Source: VMCP01 sp964492925 (lineage in GTDB: Bacteria; Bacteroidota; Bacteroidia; NS11-12g; UBA955). Taken from it: a stretch of DNA of 36,879 nt. The stretch spans positions 1 through 36,879 of the forward strand of contig CAZBMF010000009.1 in assembly GCA_964492925.1 (NCBI GenBank). Direction: 5' to 3'. The notes below the pieces were generated by a model, which saw nothing but the letters and a program-made list of their open reading frames with translations, searched no databases and was not told the origin of the DNA. Positions 17,110 to 25,036 of this stretch are shown in pieces (position 1 is the stretch's first letter; each line of letters opens with the position of its first letter). The position numbers and the translations under genes are program-made.

Positions 17110-17792
17110 TGAAATTGTTGTGTATCATTCCGGCTAGAAGGGACTCAAAGGGAATTCCAGGTAAAAATTGGAAACTTTTGAATGAGAAACCACTCATTAG
17201 CTACTCTATTGAGTTGGCATTACAATGCAAAAAAATAGATACAATTTGTGTGACAACAAATTCTGATGAAGTAATTCAAATATCAGAAAATCTTGGTGTT
17301 AAACCTCCGTTTAAAAGACCTGAATTGCTCGCATTAGATACTACTTCATCGTATGATGTGTTGATTCATGCACTTGATTTTTATGAGAACAATCACATCC
17401 ATTTTGATGCAATATTACTACTACAACCTACATCTCCTTTTAGAGAATTAAATTTTGTTAATGAAGCGATAGATTTATTTCAGAAGTCTGATTGTGAAAT
17501 GGTGGTGAGTGTAAATGAAACCTCATTTAATCCCTATTACAATTTGTACAATGAATCCAATGGTTTTTTACATCGCAGTATAAAAAGCAATTTCACCAGA
17601 CGTCAAGACTGTCCTCCAACATATTTGGTAAATGGTTCTATCTATGTAATTTCTGTAGCCGCATTAAAACAGAAACAACTTCATGAAATGGAAAAAGTGA
17701 TAAAGTATGTGATACCAGAAGCTTACGGGTTAGACTTAGATACACTAGAGGATTGGAAAAAAGCAGAAGAATTTTTAAAATTGCATCAATGA
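17109..17792 (+). CDS. neuA: CMP-nonulosonic acid cytidylyltransferase (NeuA/LegF type)
   Basis: It activates the nonulosonic acid with CTP to CMP-sugar, the donor for transfer. The N-terminal CTP loop is MKLLCIIPARRDSKGIPGKNW (about residues 6-21). VTTNSDEV, LLLQPTSPFR and NGSIYVIS are the other family marks. At 227 residues it is a catalytic domain only, with no fused esterase or phosphatase. It is joined to its neighbours by a 1-base and a 4-base overlap. Confidence 0.9.
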   Translation: MKLLCIIPARRDSKGIPGKNWKLLNEKPLISYSIELALQCKKIDTICVTTNSDEVIQISENLGVKPPFKRPELLALDTTSSYDVLIHALDFYENNHIHFDAILLLQPTSPFRELNFVNEAIDLFQKSDCEMVVSVNETSFNPYYNLYNESNGFLHRSIKSNFTRRQDCPPTYLVNGSIYVISVAALKQKQLHEMEKVIKYVIPEAYGLDLDTLEDWKKAEEFLKLHQ

Positions 17793-18673
17793 AACTTTTA
17801 CAAACAATCACTTCAATTGCCAAAATCCTGATTAAAAGTAAATTTAATCTAAAGCAACATGAAATTATTGACAAAAAAGTAATCATCATTGGAAATGGGC
17901 CAAGTGCAAAAGATCTGCTTCAAAATATTGAATTTCAAGAATCTAAAACCCCGAAACTTTGTGTCAACATGTTTGCATCAACTGAATATTTTGAAAAATT
18001 AAAACCTAAATATTATTTGGTTTCAGACCATGCATTTTTAGATTTTTCAGAAGACACATTTTTAGATGCAAATCAATTACCACGGTTAAAACATCAGCCC
18101 GGTTTTTTGCAAATTCAAAAACTCATAAATGCTGCATGGAACGCCATTTTTTCGGCAAATTGGGAAATAATTCTATATGTTCCACAAATTTACCAAAACA
18201 CCTTTATTATTAAAAAGGCCCTGTCTGCAGGAATTAAAATTCAATTTTATAACTACACCGTTGTGAAGGGATTTGATTGGTTTGAAAACTTTATTTACCG
18301 AAATAAACTGGGAAGTCCACAGAGTCAAAACGTAATAAATTCATGCATTTTCCAAGCAATTAATTCTAATTTCGAGGAAATATATTTGATTGGGGTAGAT
18401 AATAATTTCCACCTAAACATGATTGTTGACAATCAAAACAATTTGATTCATATAGACGATCATTTTTATCATATTGAAAAGAAAGAAACACCCCAACTTC
18501 ATGCAGATGGCACTCCCGTTAGAATGCATGAATTCTTTTTGAGTTTACACAAAGCCTTTTTTGCACATCACAGACTTCAACAGTATGCCTTGCATCGCAA
18601 TGTTAAAGTGTACAATACAACAAAAGGGAGTTTCATAGACGCATATCCAAGAAAAGAAATTGAAATCAATTAA
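17789..18673 (+). CDS. Putative nonulosonate transferase, GT42/MAF-like (MptE-like) fold
   Basis: The ATG at 17789 overlaps the neuA stop (ATGA) and is preferred over an in-frame start 36 bases earlier. The 294-residue protein has KKVIIIGNGPSAKDLL (29-44), close in wording to the N-terminus of Campylobacter CstI/II sialyltransferases (GT42) and of MAF/MptE-like proteins. There is a strand and acidic turn YYLVSDHAFLDF (75-86), the strand EIYLIGVDNNFH (197-208), a His-rich patch DDHFYH (223-228) that could hold the catalytic His, and the usual closing pattern NVKVYNTTKGSFIDAYPR (271-288). There is no signal peptide or membrane segment. Last in the CMP-sugar run, it is the best candidate for the enzyme that transfers the sugar. 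General databases may label it MptE-like. Confidence 0.55.
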   Translation: MKLLQTITSIAKILIKSKFNLKQHEIIDKKVIIIGNGPSAKDLLQNIEFQESKTPKLCVNMFASTEYFEKLKPKYYLVSDHAFLDFSEDTFLDANQLPRLKHQPGFLQIQKLINAAWNAIFSANWEIILYVPQIYQNTFIIKKALSAGIKIQFYNYTVVKGFDWFENFIYRNKLGSPQSQNVINSCIFQAINSNFEEIYLIGVDNNFHLNMIVDNQNNLIHIDDHFYHIEKKETPQLHADGTPVRMHEFFLSLHKAFFAHHRLQQYALHRNVKVYNTTKGSFIDAYPRKEIEIN

Positions 18674-18674
18674 T

Positions 18675-18682
18675 TACTTTTG
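18675..18682 (+). promoter_or_regulatory. Candidate internal promoter before legB
   Basis: TACTTTTG followed by C matches TAnnTTTG, 11 bases before the legB ATG. It lies across the stop of the preceding gene and would give legB its own near-leaderless transcript. Confidence 0.4.
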
Positions 18683-18693
18683 CAATTGCTAGT

Positions 18694-19692
18694 ATGAACA
18701 TTCAAGGAAAAAAAGTACTCATTACAGGGGCAGATGGCTTTATAGGCAGTCATTTAACGGAAGCATTGGTTGCCAGAGGGGCAAAAGTAAAAGCGTTTGT
18801 TTACTACAATTCCTTCAATTCATGGGGCTGGTTAGATACTTTGCCTAAGCAAATATTAAATGAAATTGAGATTTTTTCGGGGGATGTGAGGGACCCGAAC
18901 GGCGTTTACACTGCAATGGAAGGATGTGAAGTTGTATTTCACCTTGCTGCTTTAATTGCCATTCCATACAGTTACCATTCCCCTGACAGCTATATAGATA
19001 CCAACGTGAGGGGTACCTTGAATATTGTTCAAGCTGCAAAACGCTTAAACATTGAAAGAGTACTCGTTACTTCTACCAGTGAAGTTTATGGCACAGCACA
19101 ATTTGTGCCTATCACTGAAATCCATCCTAAACAAGGTCAATCTCCATATTCGGCCTCTAAAATTGGAGCAGACGCCATTGCTGATAGTTTCTACAGAAGT
19201 TTCAATACTCCCATCACCTTGGTACGACCTTTCAACACTTATGGTCCAAGACAATCTGCACGTGCTGTTATACCAACAATCATCTCTCAATTGGCAAATG
19301 GCGTTGAAGATATTAAGTTGGGAGATACTACCCCAACAAGAGATTTGGTGTTTGTTAAGGATACTGCTGAAGGATTTATCAGAATTGCCGAAACTGAATC
19401 ATTAATAGGTCACGAAATTAACATTGCCACTGAAAATGAAATTTCTGTGGGTGATTTAGCACAACATTTGATTCAACAAATGAACCCAAATGCAAAAATT
19501 ATTCAGGAAAATGATCGTTTAAGGCCAAAAAACAGTGAAGTTTTCCGTTTATTGGGTTCTAAGCAAAAACTTGTTGAACATACTAATTGGGCACCTCAAA
19601 CAAAAATTGAGGACGGATTGGCAACAACTATCGAGTGGTTCAAAAATCCGGAGAATTTGAAACAATACAAGCACGACATTTACAACGTGTAA
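18694..19692 (+). CDS. legB: LegB-type NAD-dependent nucleotide-sugar 4,6-dehydratase
   Basis: It should dehydrate nucleotide-linked GlcNAc to the 4-keto-6-deoxy sugar, the substrate of the LegC aminotransferase. It is an extended short-chain dehydrogenase: the NAD loop TGADGFIGSH (11-20), STSEVYGTA (127-135), and the catalytic Tyr152/Lys156 pair in SPYSASKIGAD. RPFNTYGPRQSARAVIPTII is the typical substrate-side motif. The STSEVYG form, not STDEVYG, suits the LegB subgroup. At 332 residues it is full length. It ends the operon 20 bases after the putative transferase and 13 bases from the convergent flippase gene. I see no strong terminator between them, only AT-rich 6-base arms at 19690-19708. 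Confidence 0.87.
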   Translation: MNIQGKKVLITGADGFIGSHLTEALVARGAKVKAFVYYNSFNSWGWLDTLPKQILNEIEIFSGDVRDPNGVYTAMEGCEVVFHLAALIAIPYSYHSPDSYIDTNVRGTLNIVQAAKRLNIERVLVTSTSEVYGTAQFVPITEIHPKQGQSPYSASKIGADAIADSFYRSFNTPITLVRPFNTYGPRQSARAVIPTIISQLANGVEDIKLGDTTPTRDLVFVKDTAEGFIRIAETESLIGHEINIATENEISVGDLAQHLIQQMNPNAKIIQENDRLRPKNSEVFRLLGSKQKLVEHTNWAPQTKIEDGLATTIEWFKNPENLKQYKHDIYNV

Positions 19693-19705
19693 TTGTATTT
19701 TTCAA

Positions 19706-21205
19706 TTAGTACTTCCTTACTGCATTTAACATTTTCTGAATCATACTTTTCACATCCTCGCTTAGATTGAATACATATATCATCCAAATGGCGAGACCCA
19801 TGATGATTGTGGTTTTAAGTCCCCCAAAAACAAGATGATTTATATCCAAGAAATTGGTAAATATATGATTTAAAGCAAATAACATGGCGAAAATAAGAAT
19901 TGAAAACAACACATTCCATGTCATAGGATTCATTTTATAAATCCACCAAATCAACACGGCTACAATAAACCCTGACACAAACCAAGTAGCAGCAGTGGCA
20001 ATTGCGGCACCTTCGATTCCCCATTGAGGGATGGCCCAAGAATTAAAATAAATACCCAAGAAAACCGCACAAAAATTCACAATCAGGCTCAGGTAATATT
20101 TCTTAGAAAAGGTAAGCATGGCTGAAGAATTTCCTTGTAATAATGTAAAAAGTTTACCAATTCCCAAAAACAATACCGCATATTTGGCGTCAAGATATTT
20201 CGAACCATTCGGCATTAATTCAAAAAACAAATCGATGTTAACCCAGATACATAGCAAAGCCAAACAGCCCAAAATAAATTGATTCAAACTGGTCTTTTTG
20301 TACAAACGTTCTACTTCAAGGGTATTGTTTTGATGAATGGCTTCAGATAATTTGGGATTAGAAATTTGCAAAATACTGCGAGTTGGGATTTCGATCAACA
20401 CCGACATCATGAGTGCAATTCTGTAAACGCCGGTATCATCGAAGGTACTCATGGCGCTAATCATCACAATATCAATTCTCTGCACTAGCAAATTTGCCAC
20501 AGAAGTCAAAAACAGATAACCTGTATATTTAGAAAAATCGGATTTAAGATTGGGTTGATTTTTAACAAAATGGAAATCTGGCTTGAACGAAATCTGAGTA
20601 TTTTTGAGAATATAACTAAGGTTCAATACGGCCGTAATTCCATAGATGACGGGTATAAAATAAATGACCCAATCAAATTTCATCCAATGCAAATAATAGA
20701 AAAAACCAACAACCCCCAATAACAGTCTAACCACATTTTCACGCAAAAAAGAGGCAAATATGATATTACCAATTGAAGCAGAAAAAACTTCAAATACATT
20801 GTTAAACACGAAGAAGAAAATAAAAGGAAGTAAAAAGAAAAAGTAAGGTTCAAACTCCGTTGAGTTCTTCCCAAAATAAATCATAATTTGTGTTTTGAAT
20901 AACAACAAGGCAATTCCAATAATCAAAAAACCTAAAAATGGGATGAGTAAAAGCCAGAAACCCGCGCCATTATGTCCTTTTTCATTTTTAAATTGAGGGA
21001 AAAATTTCCAAATAGAATAACCTGTACCGAGTTGAGCAACCCCTGCAAGCAAAGCTCCCATTTCAATAAACAACCCGATGATGCCGTTTTCTGCTTTAGT
21101 GTAAACAAGTGGAAACAAATAGAATGTGGTAAAAAGTCCCACCATGCTACCTGTATAATTCACCACTGAGGCCCAAAAACTTTGACGGGCAATTTGACCA
21201 GACAT
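19706..21205 (-). CDS. Polysaccharide flippase (Wzx/MATE-like)
   Basis: The 499-residue integral membrane protein has about 14 hydrophobic segments and the N-terminal pattern of O-antigen flippases (RQSFWASVVNYTGSMVGLFTTFYLFPLVYT, then GIIGLF and GTGYSIWKFFPQF). Such proteins move undecaprenyl-linked glycans across the inner membrane. It converges on the nonulosonate operon, so it may export the glycan that carries the sugar. No Wzy polymerase or other glycosyltransferase lies here, so this link is contextual. A TACCTTTG box ends 4 bases before the ATG, so the mRNA is probably leaderless. Confidence 0.82.
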   Translation of the reverse strand: MSGQIARQSFWASVVNYTGSMVGLFTTFYLFPLVYTKAENGIIGLFIEMGALLAGVAQLGTGYSIWKFFPQFKNEKGHNGAGFWLLLIPFLGFLIIGIALLLFKTQIMIYFGKNSTEFEPYFFFLLPFIFFFVFNNVFEVFSASIGNIIFASFLRENVVRLLLGVVGFFYYLHWMKFDWVIYFIPVIYGITAVLNLSYILKNTQISFKPDFHFVKNQPNLKSDFSKYTGYLFLTSVANLLVQRIDIVMISAMSTFDDTGVYRIALMMSVLIEIPTRSILQISNPKLSEAIHQNNTLEVERLYKKTSLNQFILGCLALLCIWVNIDLFFELMPNGSKYLDAKYAVLFLGIGKLFTLLQGNSSAMLTFSKKYYLSLIVNFCAVFLGIYFNSWAIPQWGIEGAAIATAATWFVSGFIVAVLIWWIYKMNPMTWNVLFSILIFAMLFALNHIFTNFLDINHLVFGGLKTTIIMGLAIWMIYVFNLSEDVKSMIQKMLNAVRKY

Positions 21206-21209
21206 ATTG

Positions 21210-21217
21210 CAAAGGTA
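21210..21217 (-). promoter_or_regulatory. Candidate -7 box of the flippase gene
   Basis: Minus-strand TACCTTTG, followed by C, fits TAnnTTTG exactly and ends 4 bases from the ATG at 21205. Transcription would start at or next to the start codon. Confidence 0.5.
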
Positions 21218-21342
21218 TAAGGAAAAAACTTAAATGAGATATTGTCATAAAAAGAATGAATTGCGTGATTTTTTATTAAATAAGTTGTTTTTGAAATGAA
21301 AATCACATTAATTCGTAAAAATTTATTTTAAAACTAGACAAC

Positions 21343-22278
21343 ATGAAAAAATTATTTCTAATGGCGTTACTTTCTGCAAGTGTTGTGGGAATGATGCAAA
21401 GTTGCGGTTCAGACACTCCATCAGGAGGAAGTACTGCGGCTTTAACGGTAGCAAAAACTCAACGTTCTTTGTTGATTTACAACACTGCAACTTGGTGTGG
21501 ACCTTGTGGTGCTTATGGTAGCCCAGAATATAAAGCTACAATTGCAGCAAGAGATGTAAATAGCTTAGTTGCTATTGATTTACATTCTTCTGGTTCTTCT
21601 TACTTGGTACCTACTTTTATGAAGAATGATACCTTGTTCATTTCTCCTTTTGCTATGCAATTGTATGCACAAACTAAGCCAAACGGTTACATTCCACATT
21701 TCTACATGGACAATTCTTTCTTAGGAAATACTGGAACTAAAGCTGATGCGATGACCAAATTTGCTGACGACTACAACTCGGCTCAACAAGCTGCTGGTGT
21801 TGAAGTTGGTGTTGCTGCAAATGCTTCATTAAGTGGTAACAAAATCACAGTTAACTATAAATTACAAGCTTTCACTCCAGAATCTGGTGCTAAATACCAT
21901 ACTTCTGTAATTATTTGTGAAAAAGAAGTTGATTGCTACCAAGCTGGTGCATCTGGAACTTTTGCAACCCACAAAAACATTGCACGCGCTTCAGCACTTA
22001 AAAATTCAGCTGGTGCACAAACAGCATTCAGTGAAGTTGCTATTATGAGCAACCCTGCGAAGGATGCGGTAAAAGAAGAAACTGCCTCTTTTGATTACGT
22101 AGCAGTTCCAACTGCTACCAAAAACTTGATCAACTCTTCTACTCAAAGTGCATCTGGTTTTGATTTCGGATGGTGGAATTTAAACAAATCAAACACAGGC
22201 GTAGCCGTGATTGTATGGAAATATATTTCTCCAACTGAATATTTTTATGTTAACTCAGCTTGGGCTGACGTAAAATAA
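21343..22278 (+). CDS. Omp28-type lipoprotein with a thioredoxin-like CGPC motif
   Basis: The 311-residue protein has a lipoprotein signal peptide with the lipid-accepting Cys at 21 (GMMQSCGS). The mature start is low-complexity (DTPSGGSTAAL). Then comes LLIYNTATWCGPCGAYGSPEY, with the CGPC pair at Cys52 and Cys55, as in thioredoxins. This and the beta-rich C-terminal half resemble the Omp28-related outer-membrane proteins of Bacteroidota. A role in periplasmic or surface thiol chemistry is possible but not shown. The gene is monocistronic, with a bidirectional terminator 26 bases after the stop. The codons are GCT/GGT-rich compared with neighbours, which hints at strong expression. Confidence 0.72.
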   Translation: MKKLFLMALLSASVVGMMQSCGSDTPSGGSTAALTVAKTQRSLLIYNTATWCGPCGAYGSPEYKATIAARDVNSLVAIDLHSSGSSYLVPTFMKNDTLFISPFAMQLYAQTKPNGYIPHFYMDNSFLGNTGTKADAMTKFADDYNSAQQAAGVEVGVAANASLSGNKITVNYKLQAFTPESGAKYHTSVIICEKEVDCYQAGASGTFATHKNIARASALKNSAGAQTAFSEVAIMSNPAKDAVKEETASFDYVAVPTATKNLINSSTQSASGFDFGWWNLNKSNTGVAVIVWKYISPTEYFYVNSAWADVK

Positions 22279-22304
22279 TTAAATACATTAATAACTCTAC
22301 TTAC

Positions 22305-22337
22305 ACAAAAAGAGAGGCCAATGGCCTCTCTTTTTGT
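22305..22337. terminator. Bidirectional terminator between the Omp28 gene and echA
   Basis: A 15-bp stem (22305-22319 with 22323-22337) with an AAT loop carries a GAGAGGCC/GGCCTCTC core and A5/T5 tracts on both sides. It serves the plus-strand Omp28 gene and the minus-strand enoyl-CoA hydratase gene ending at 22362. Confidence 0.9.
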
Positions 22338-22361
22338 TTTACAATATATTTAGTTTCTGAA

Positions 22362-23141
22362 TTACTTGTTTTTAAAATCTGGTTTTCTTTTCTCCACAAA
22401 GGCTGCCATCCCCTCTTTTTGATCTTCTGTTGCAAACAACATATAAAAATTCTTTCTTTCAAAGAACAATCCTTCTTGCAAACCAGTATCAAAAGATTTC
22501 AATACACTTTCTTTTGCCATTTGAACGGCAATAGGTGATTTTTCTGCAATCTTTTGTCCCAACTTAATAGCTTCATCCAAATACAATTGAACCGGAACCA
22601 CTTTATTAATCAATCCAGCGTCTTTTGCTTCATGGGCGGTAATAAAATTACCTGTTAGAACCATTTCCATGGCCCTAGCTTTACCAACAGCTCTGGTTAA
22701 ACGTTGTGTTCCTCCAGCTCCAGGCATAACGCCTATATTGATTTCTGGTTGCCCAAACTGAGCTGTTTCGCTTGCAACAATCATATCACACAACATACAA
22801 AGTTCGCAACCTCCACCCAAAGCAAAACCACTAACAGCAGCAATAATTGGCTTCTTGGTTTTGCGAATACTGTCCCAAGTGCTAAATTGATCAATTTTCA
22901 ACATGTCAATTGCACTTCTTCCAGCCATTTGTTTGATATCAGCCCCTGCAGCAAAAGCCCTTTCATTTCCTGTAATTACAATAGCCCTAACAGCTTCATT
23001 TTCATCAAGTGCTAACAAAGCTTCTTTTATTTCACCCATCAATTGAAGATTCAACGCATTCAATTCCTTGGGCCTATTTAATTGAATCAGAGCAACATAA
23101 GGCGCAACCTGATCATTTACCAATATAAATTCAAAACTCAT
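22362..23141 (-). CDS. Enoyl-CoA hydratase (crotonase family)
   Basis: It hydrates trans-2-enoyl-CoA in fatty-acid or amino-acid breakdown. The 259-residue protein has the oxyanion-hole segment FAAGADIKQM (63-72) and SGFALGGGCELCMLCD (104-119). Both catalytic glutamates are present, Glu113 (GGGCE) and Glu133 (QPEINIGVMPGAGGTQRL), which supports a true hydratase rather than an isomerase. The exact chain length and pathway cannot be read. It lies 20 bases downstream of the PAP2 gene on the same strand and may share its transcript, without an evident functional link. Confidence 0.9.
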   Translation of the reverse strand: MSFEFILVNDQVAPYVALIQLNRPKELNALNLQLMGEIKEALLALDENEAVRAIVITGNERAFAAGADIKQMAGRSAIDMLKIDQFSTWDSIRKTKKPIIAAVSGFALGGGCELCMLCDMIVASETAQFGQPEINIGVMPGAGGTQRLTRAVGKARAMEMVLTGNFITAHEAKDAGLINKVVPVQLYLDEAIKLGQKIAEKSPIAVQMAKESVLKSFDTGLQEGLFFERKNFYMLFATEDQKEGMAAFVEKRKPDFKNK

Positions 23142-23161
23142 AGTGCGAAGTTAACTTAAAA

Positions 23162-23755
23162 TCATGATTTTATGGATTTATTCAGCAGCCATTTGTACCA
23201 CACATACCTACATAACAATCCAATGAGAATACCGAGTATGCCACCAAAAAATACGTCACCTGGCCAATGTAACCCGTTATATACCCTAGAATATGAAACC
23301 AAAAAAGCCATCATATAACCCACAAGAATCCATCTCGCTTTAACATTATGCTTTACTGCACCTACCGAAAAAACGATCAATGCAATTAGCGGGTAAACGG
23401 CAAATGTATTTGCCGCATGAGAACTAACAAATCCATATTTACTACCAGGCATTTTATCAGGGATTCTCGGATTTATTTCTGTATAAAAAGCAGGCCTAGT
23501 TCTTTTAAAAACAGGTTTAAAAATCCTGCTACTAATGCTATCGGCTAAACCAAACGCAAACAAGCACAACATCAATGGTATCCAAAATTTTTGTTTATAT
23601 AGTTGTATCATTTTGATAACCGCAAAAACATAAATGGGTATAAACATCCATTTTGAGCTCAGGAATTTCATCAATGGATCTAACCAGCTAGCCGATAATT
23701 CTCGATTCACCAAGGCGAATATCTGATGATCAAGATTTGTAAAATATTGAATCAT
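23162..23755 (-). CDS. PAP2-family membrane phosphatase
   Basis: The 197-residue protein has five or six hydrophobic segments and the three PAP2 motifs: KPVFKRTRP (80-88), FVSSHAANTF (109-118, with SSHA in place of the usual PSGH) and SRVYNGLHWPGD (156-167). The acid-base His and the Asp of the catalytic triad are in place. Relatives dephosphorylate undecaprenyl pyrophosphate, phosphatidylglycerol phosphate or lipid A; which of these applies here is open. Its start overlaps the stop of the methyltransferase gene by 4 bases. Confidence 0.87.
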   Translation of the reverse strand: MIQYFTNLDHQIFALVNRELSASWLDPLMKFLSSKWMFIPIYVFAVIKMIQLYKQKFWIPLMLCLFAFGLADSISSRIFKPVFKRTRPAFYTEINPRIPDKMPGSKYGFVSSHAANTFAVYPLIALIVFSVGAVKHNVKARWILVGYMMAFLVSYSRVYNGLHWPGDVFFGGILGILIGLLCRYVWYKWLLNKSIKS

Positions 23756-24492
23756 AATTTGCGGGAAATTAAAATAATTCTCTGAGAACTTTTTGCAGAA
23801 AACGCGTTTAAATGATAATCCCCCAATACAATTTCGACTTCAAAACCAGCTTTCTCATGTAAATCAATTAAATCTTGAAGCGAATAAATCTTCACCCGTT
23901 CAAAAAATATTTCATGTAAATTATTGTCTGTTACATCTATTTTCTTCACAATATACCCGTCTTCAACGTATTTAGAAATCCCAAATGTTACACCATCAAT
24001 TTCTTTATAATCTTCCAACGGAAAATCCTTGGTGAAATAATCAGCGTGAATATAATCCTGAACAAATGTCCCACCAGATTTTAAAGATTGATAAATATTG
24101 GATAAACATTTTAAATCTTCTTTGGGGTCATTGAAATATCCAAAACTGGTAAATAAGTTAAAAATTGCATCGAATCCTGATTCAGGAAACGGGAAACGCA
24201 TATCGTGAACATCGAATTTGGTGCGTTCATTCCCCTGTTGTATTGCTTCATCGATGCTATTTTCACTCAAATCCATCCCCCATACATTCAGATGATAATT
24301 CGATAATTCTATGCTGTGCCTACCTTTGCCACAGCAAATATCAGCCACACGCATTCCTTCAGTTAATTGAATTTTTTCAACCAATTTCCCAATAAACAAA
24401 TTAGCTTCAACGTTATCTCTATGTTTATACAAAATATGATAGTATTTTGTATTGAACCACAACTTAAACCAATTTTCCTGAACCTTTGTCAT
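23752..24492 (-). CDS. Class I SAM-dependent methyltransferase
   Basis: The 246-residue protein has the SAM-binding motif I VADICCGKGRHSIEL (49-63), the acidic loop WGMDLSENSIDEA, FDVHDMRFPFP, and FDAIFNLFTSFGYF as motif IV. The FTSFGYF-type wording occurs in small-molecule methyltransferases of this superfamily. The substrate cannot be inferred. It is translationally coupled to the PAP2 gene downstream. A TAACTTTG box ends 7 bases before the ATG. Confidence 0.8.
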   Translation of the reverse strand: MTKVQENWFKLWFNTKYYHILYKHRDNVEANLFIGKLVEKIQLTEGMRVADICCGKGRHSIELSNYHLNVWGMDLSENSIDEAIQQGNERTKFDVHDMRFPFPESGFDAIFNLFTSFGYFNDPKEDLKCLSNIYQSLKSGGTFVQDYIHADYFTKDFPLEDYKEIDGVTFGISKYVEDGYIVKKIDVTDNNLHEIFFERVKIYSLQDLIDLHEKAGFEVEIVLGDYHLNAFSAKSSQRIILISRKL

Positions 24493-24499
24493 TATTTTT

Positions 24500-24507
24500 C
24501 AAAGTTA
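24500..24507 (-). promoter_or_regulatory. Candidate -7 box of the methyltransferase gene
   Basis: Minus-strand TAACTTTG is an exact TAnnTTTG match ending 7 bases before the ATG at 24492, another near-leaderless arrangement. Confidence 0.45.
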
Positions 24508-24547
24508 TTGTAACCAAAGCAAATTTCATCCGTCTAAACTAAACAAA

Positions 24548-25036
24548 ATGACCATTGACGAGTACAACCAAATTGTATATGATCAGAGTGATGCCCTTTA
24601 CAGGTTTGCTTTGAAAAATATCAAGGTGGTTGAAGATGCTCAGGAAATTGTTCAAATTGCTTTCGAAAAACTGTGGATCAACAAAGACAAAGTTGACCCC
24701 ACAAAACACAAAGCTTATTTGTTTAGAATTGCCTACAACACAATGATCGATATTATCAGGAAACAGAAAAAAGAAGTTGACATGGAATCAGTTACCATAC
24801 CAGAGGCACAATCTCAAAGCAATGAATACAAAGGACTTAAAAAGGTTTTAGATTTAGCTTTTGAAGAAATTTCTGAAATTCAAAAAACGGTGATTATGTT
24901 ACGTGATTATGAGGGATATAGCTATTCTGAAATTGGTGAAATTACCGGCTTGAACGAAAGTCAAGTGAAAATTACCATTTTTCGTGGCCGACAGGCTCTG
25001 CAAAAAATCTTAGGGAAATTGGAGGATTATTTATGA
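24548..25036 (+). CDS. ECF-type RNA polymerase sigma factor
   Basis: The 162-residue protein has only sigma regions 2 and 4. Region 2 is ALYRFALKNIKVVEDAQEIVQIAFEKLW followed by KAYLFRIAYNTMIDIIRKQ. Region 4 is EISEIQKTVIMLRDYEGYSYSEIGEITGLNESQVKITIFRGRQAL. It should direct RNA polymerase to a small stress or envelope regulon. Its stop overlaps the next start by 4 bases (ATGA), and the next protein looks like its membrane-bound anti-sigma partner. I see no TAnnTTTG box upstream. Confidence 0.92.
   Translation: MTIDEYNQIVYDQSDALYRFALKNIKVVEDAQEIVQIAFEKLWINKDKVDPTKHKAYLFRIAYNTMIDIIRKQKKEVDMESVTIPEAQSQSNEYKGLKKVLDLAFEEISEIQKTVIMLRDYEGYSYSEIGEITGLNESQVKITIFRGRQALQKILGKLEDYL

Noticed and set aside
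11147..19692. The nonulosonate cluster as a recent transfer
   Set aside because: Some genes (16060-18673) look more AT-rich than the neighbours, but no integrase, repeats or tRNA flank the cluster, and I could not compute composition to support transfer.
19690..19708. Terminator between legB and the flippase gene
   Set aside because: The 6-base arms are AT-only apart from one pair and there is no adjoining T-tract; too weak to call.
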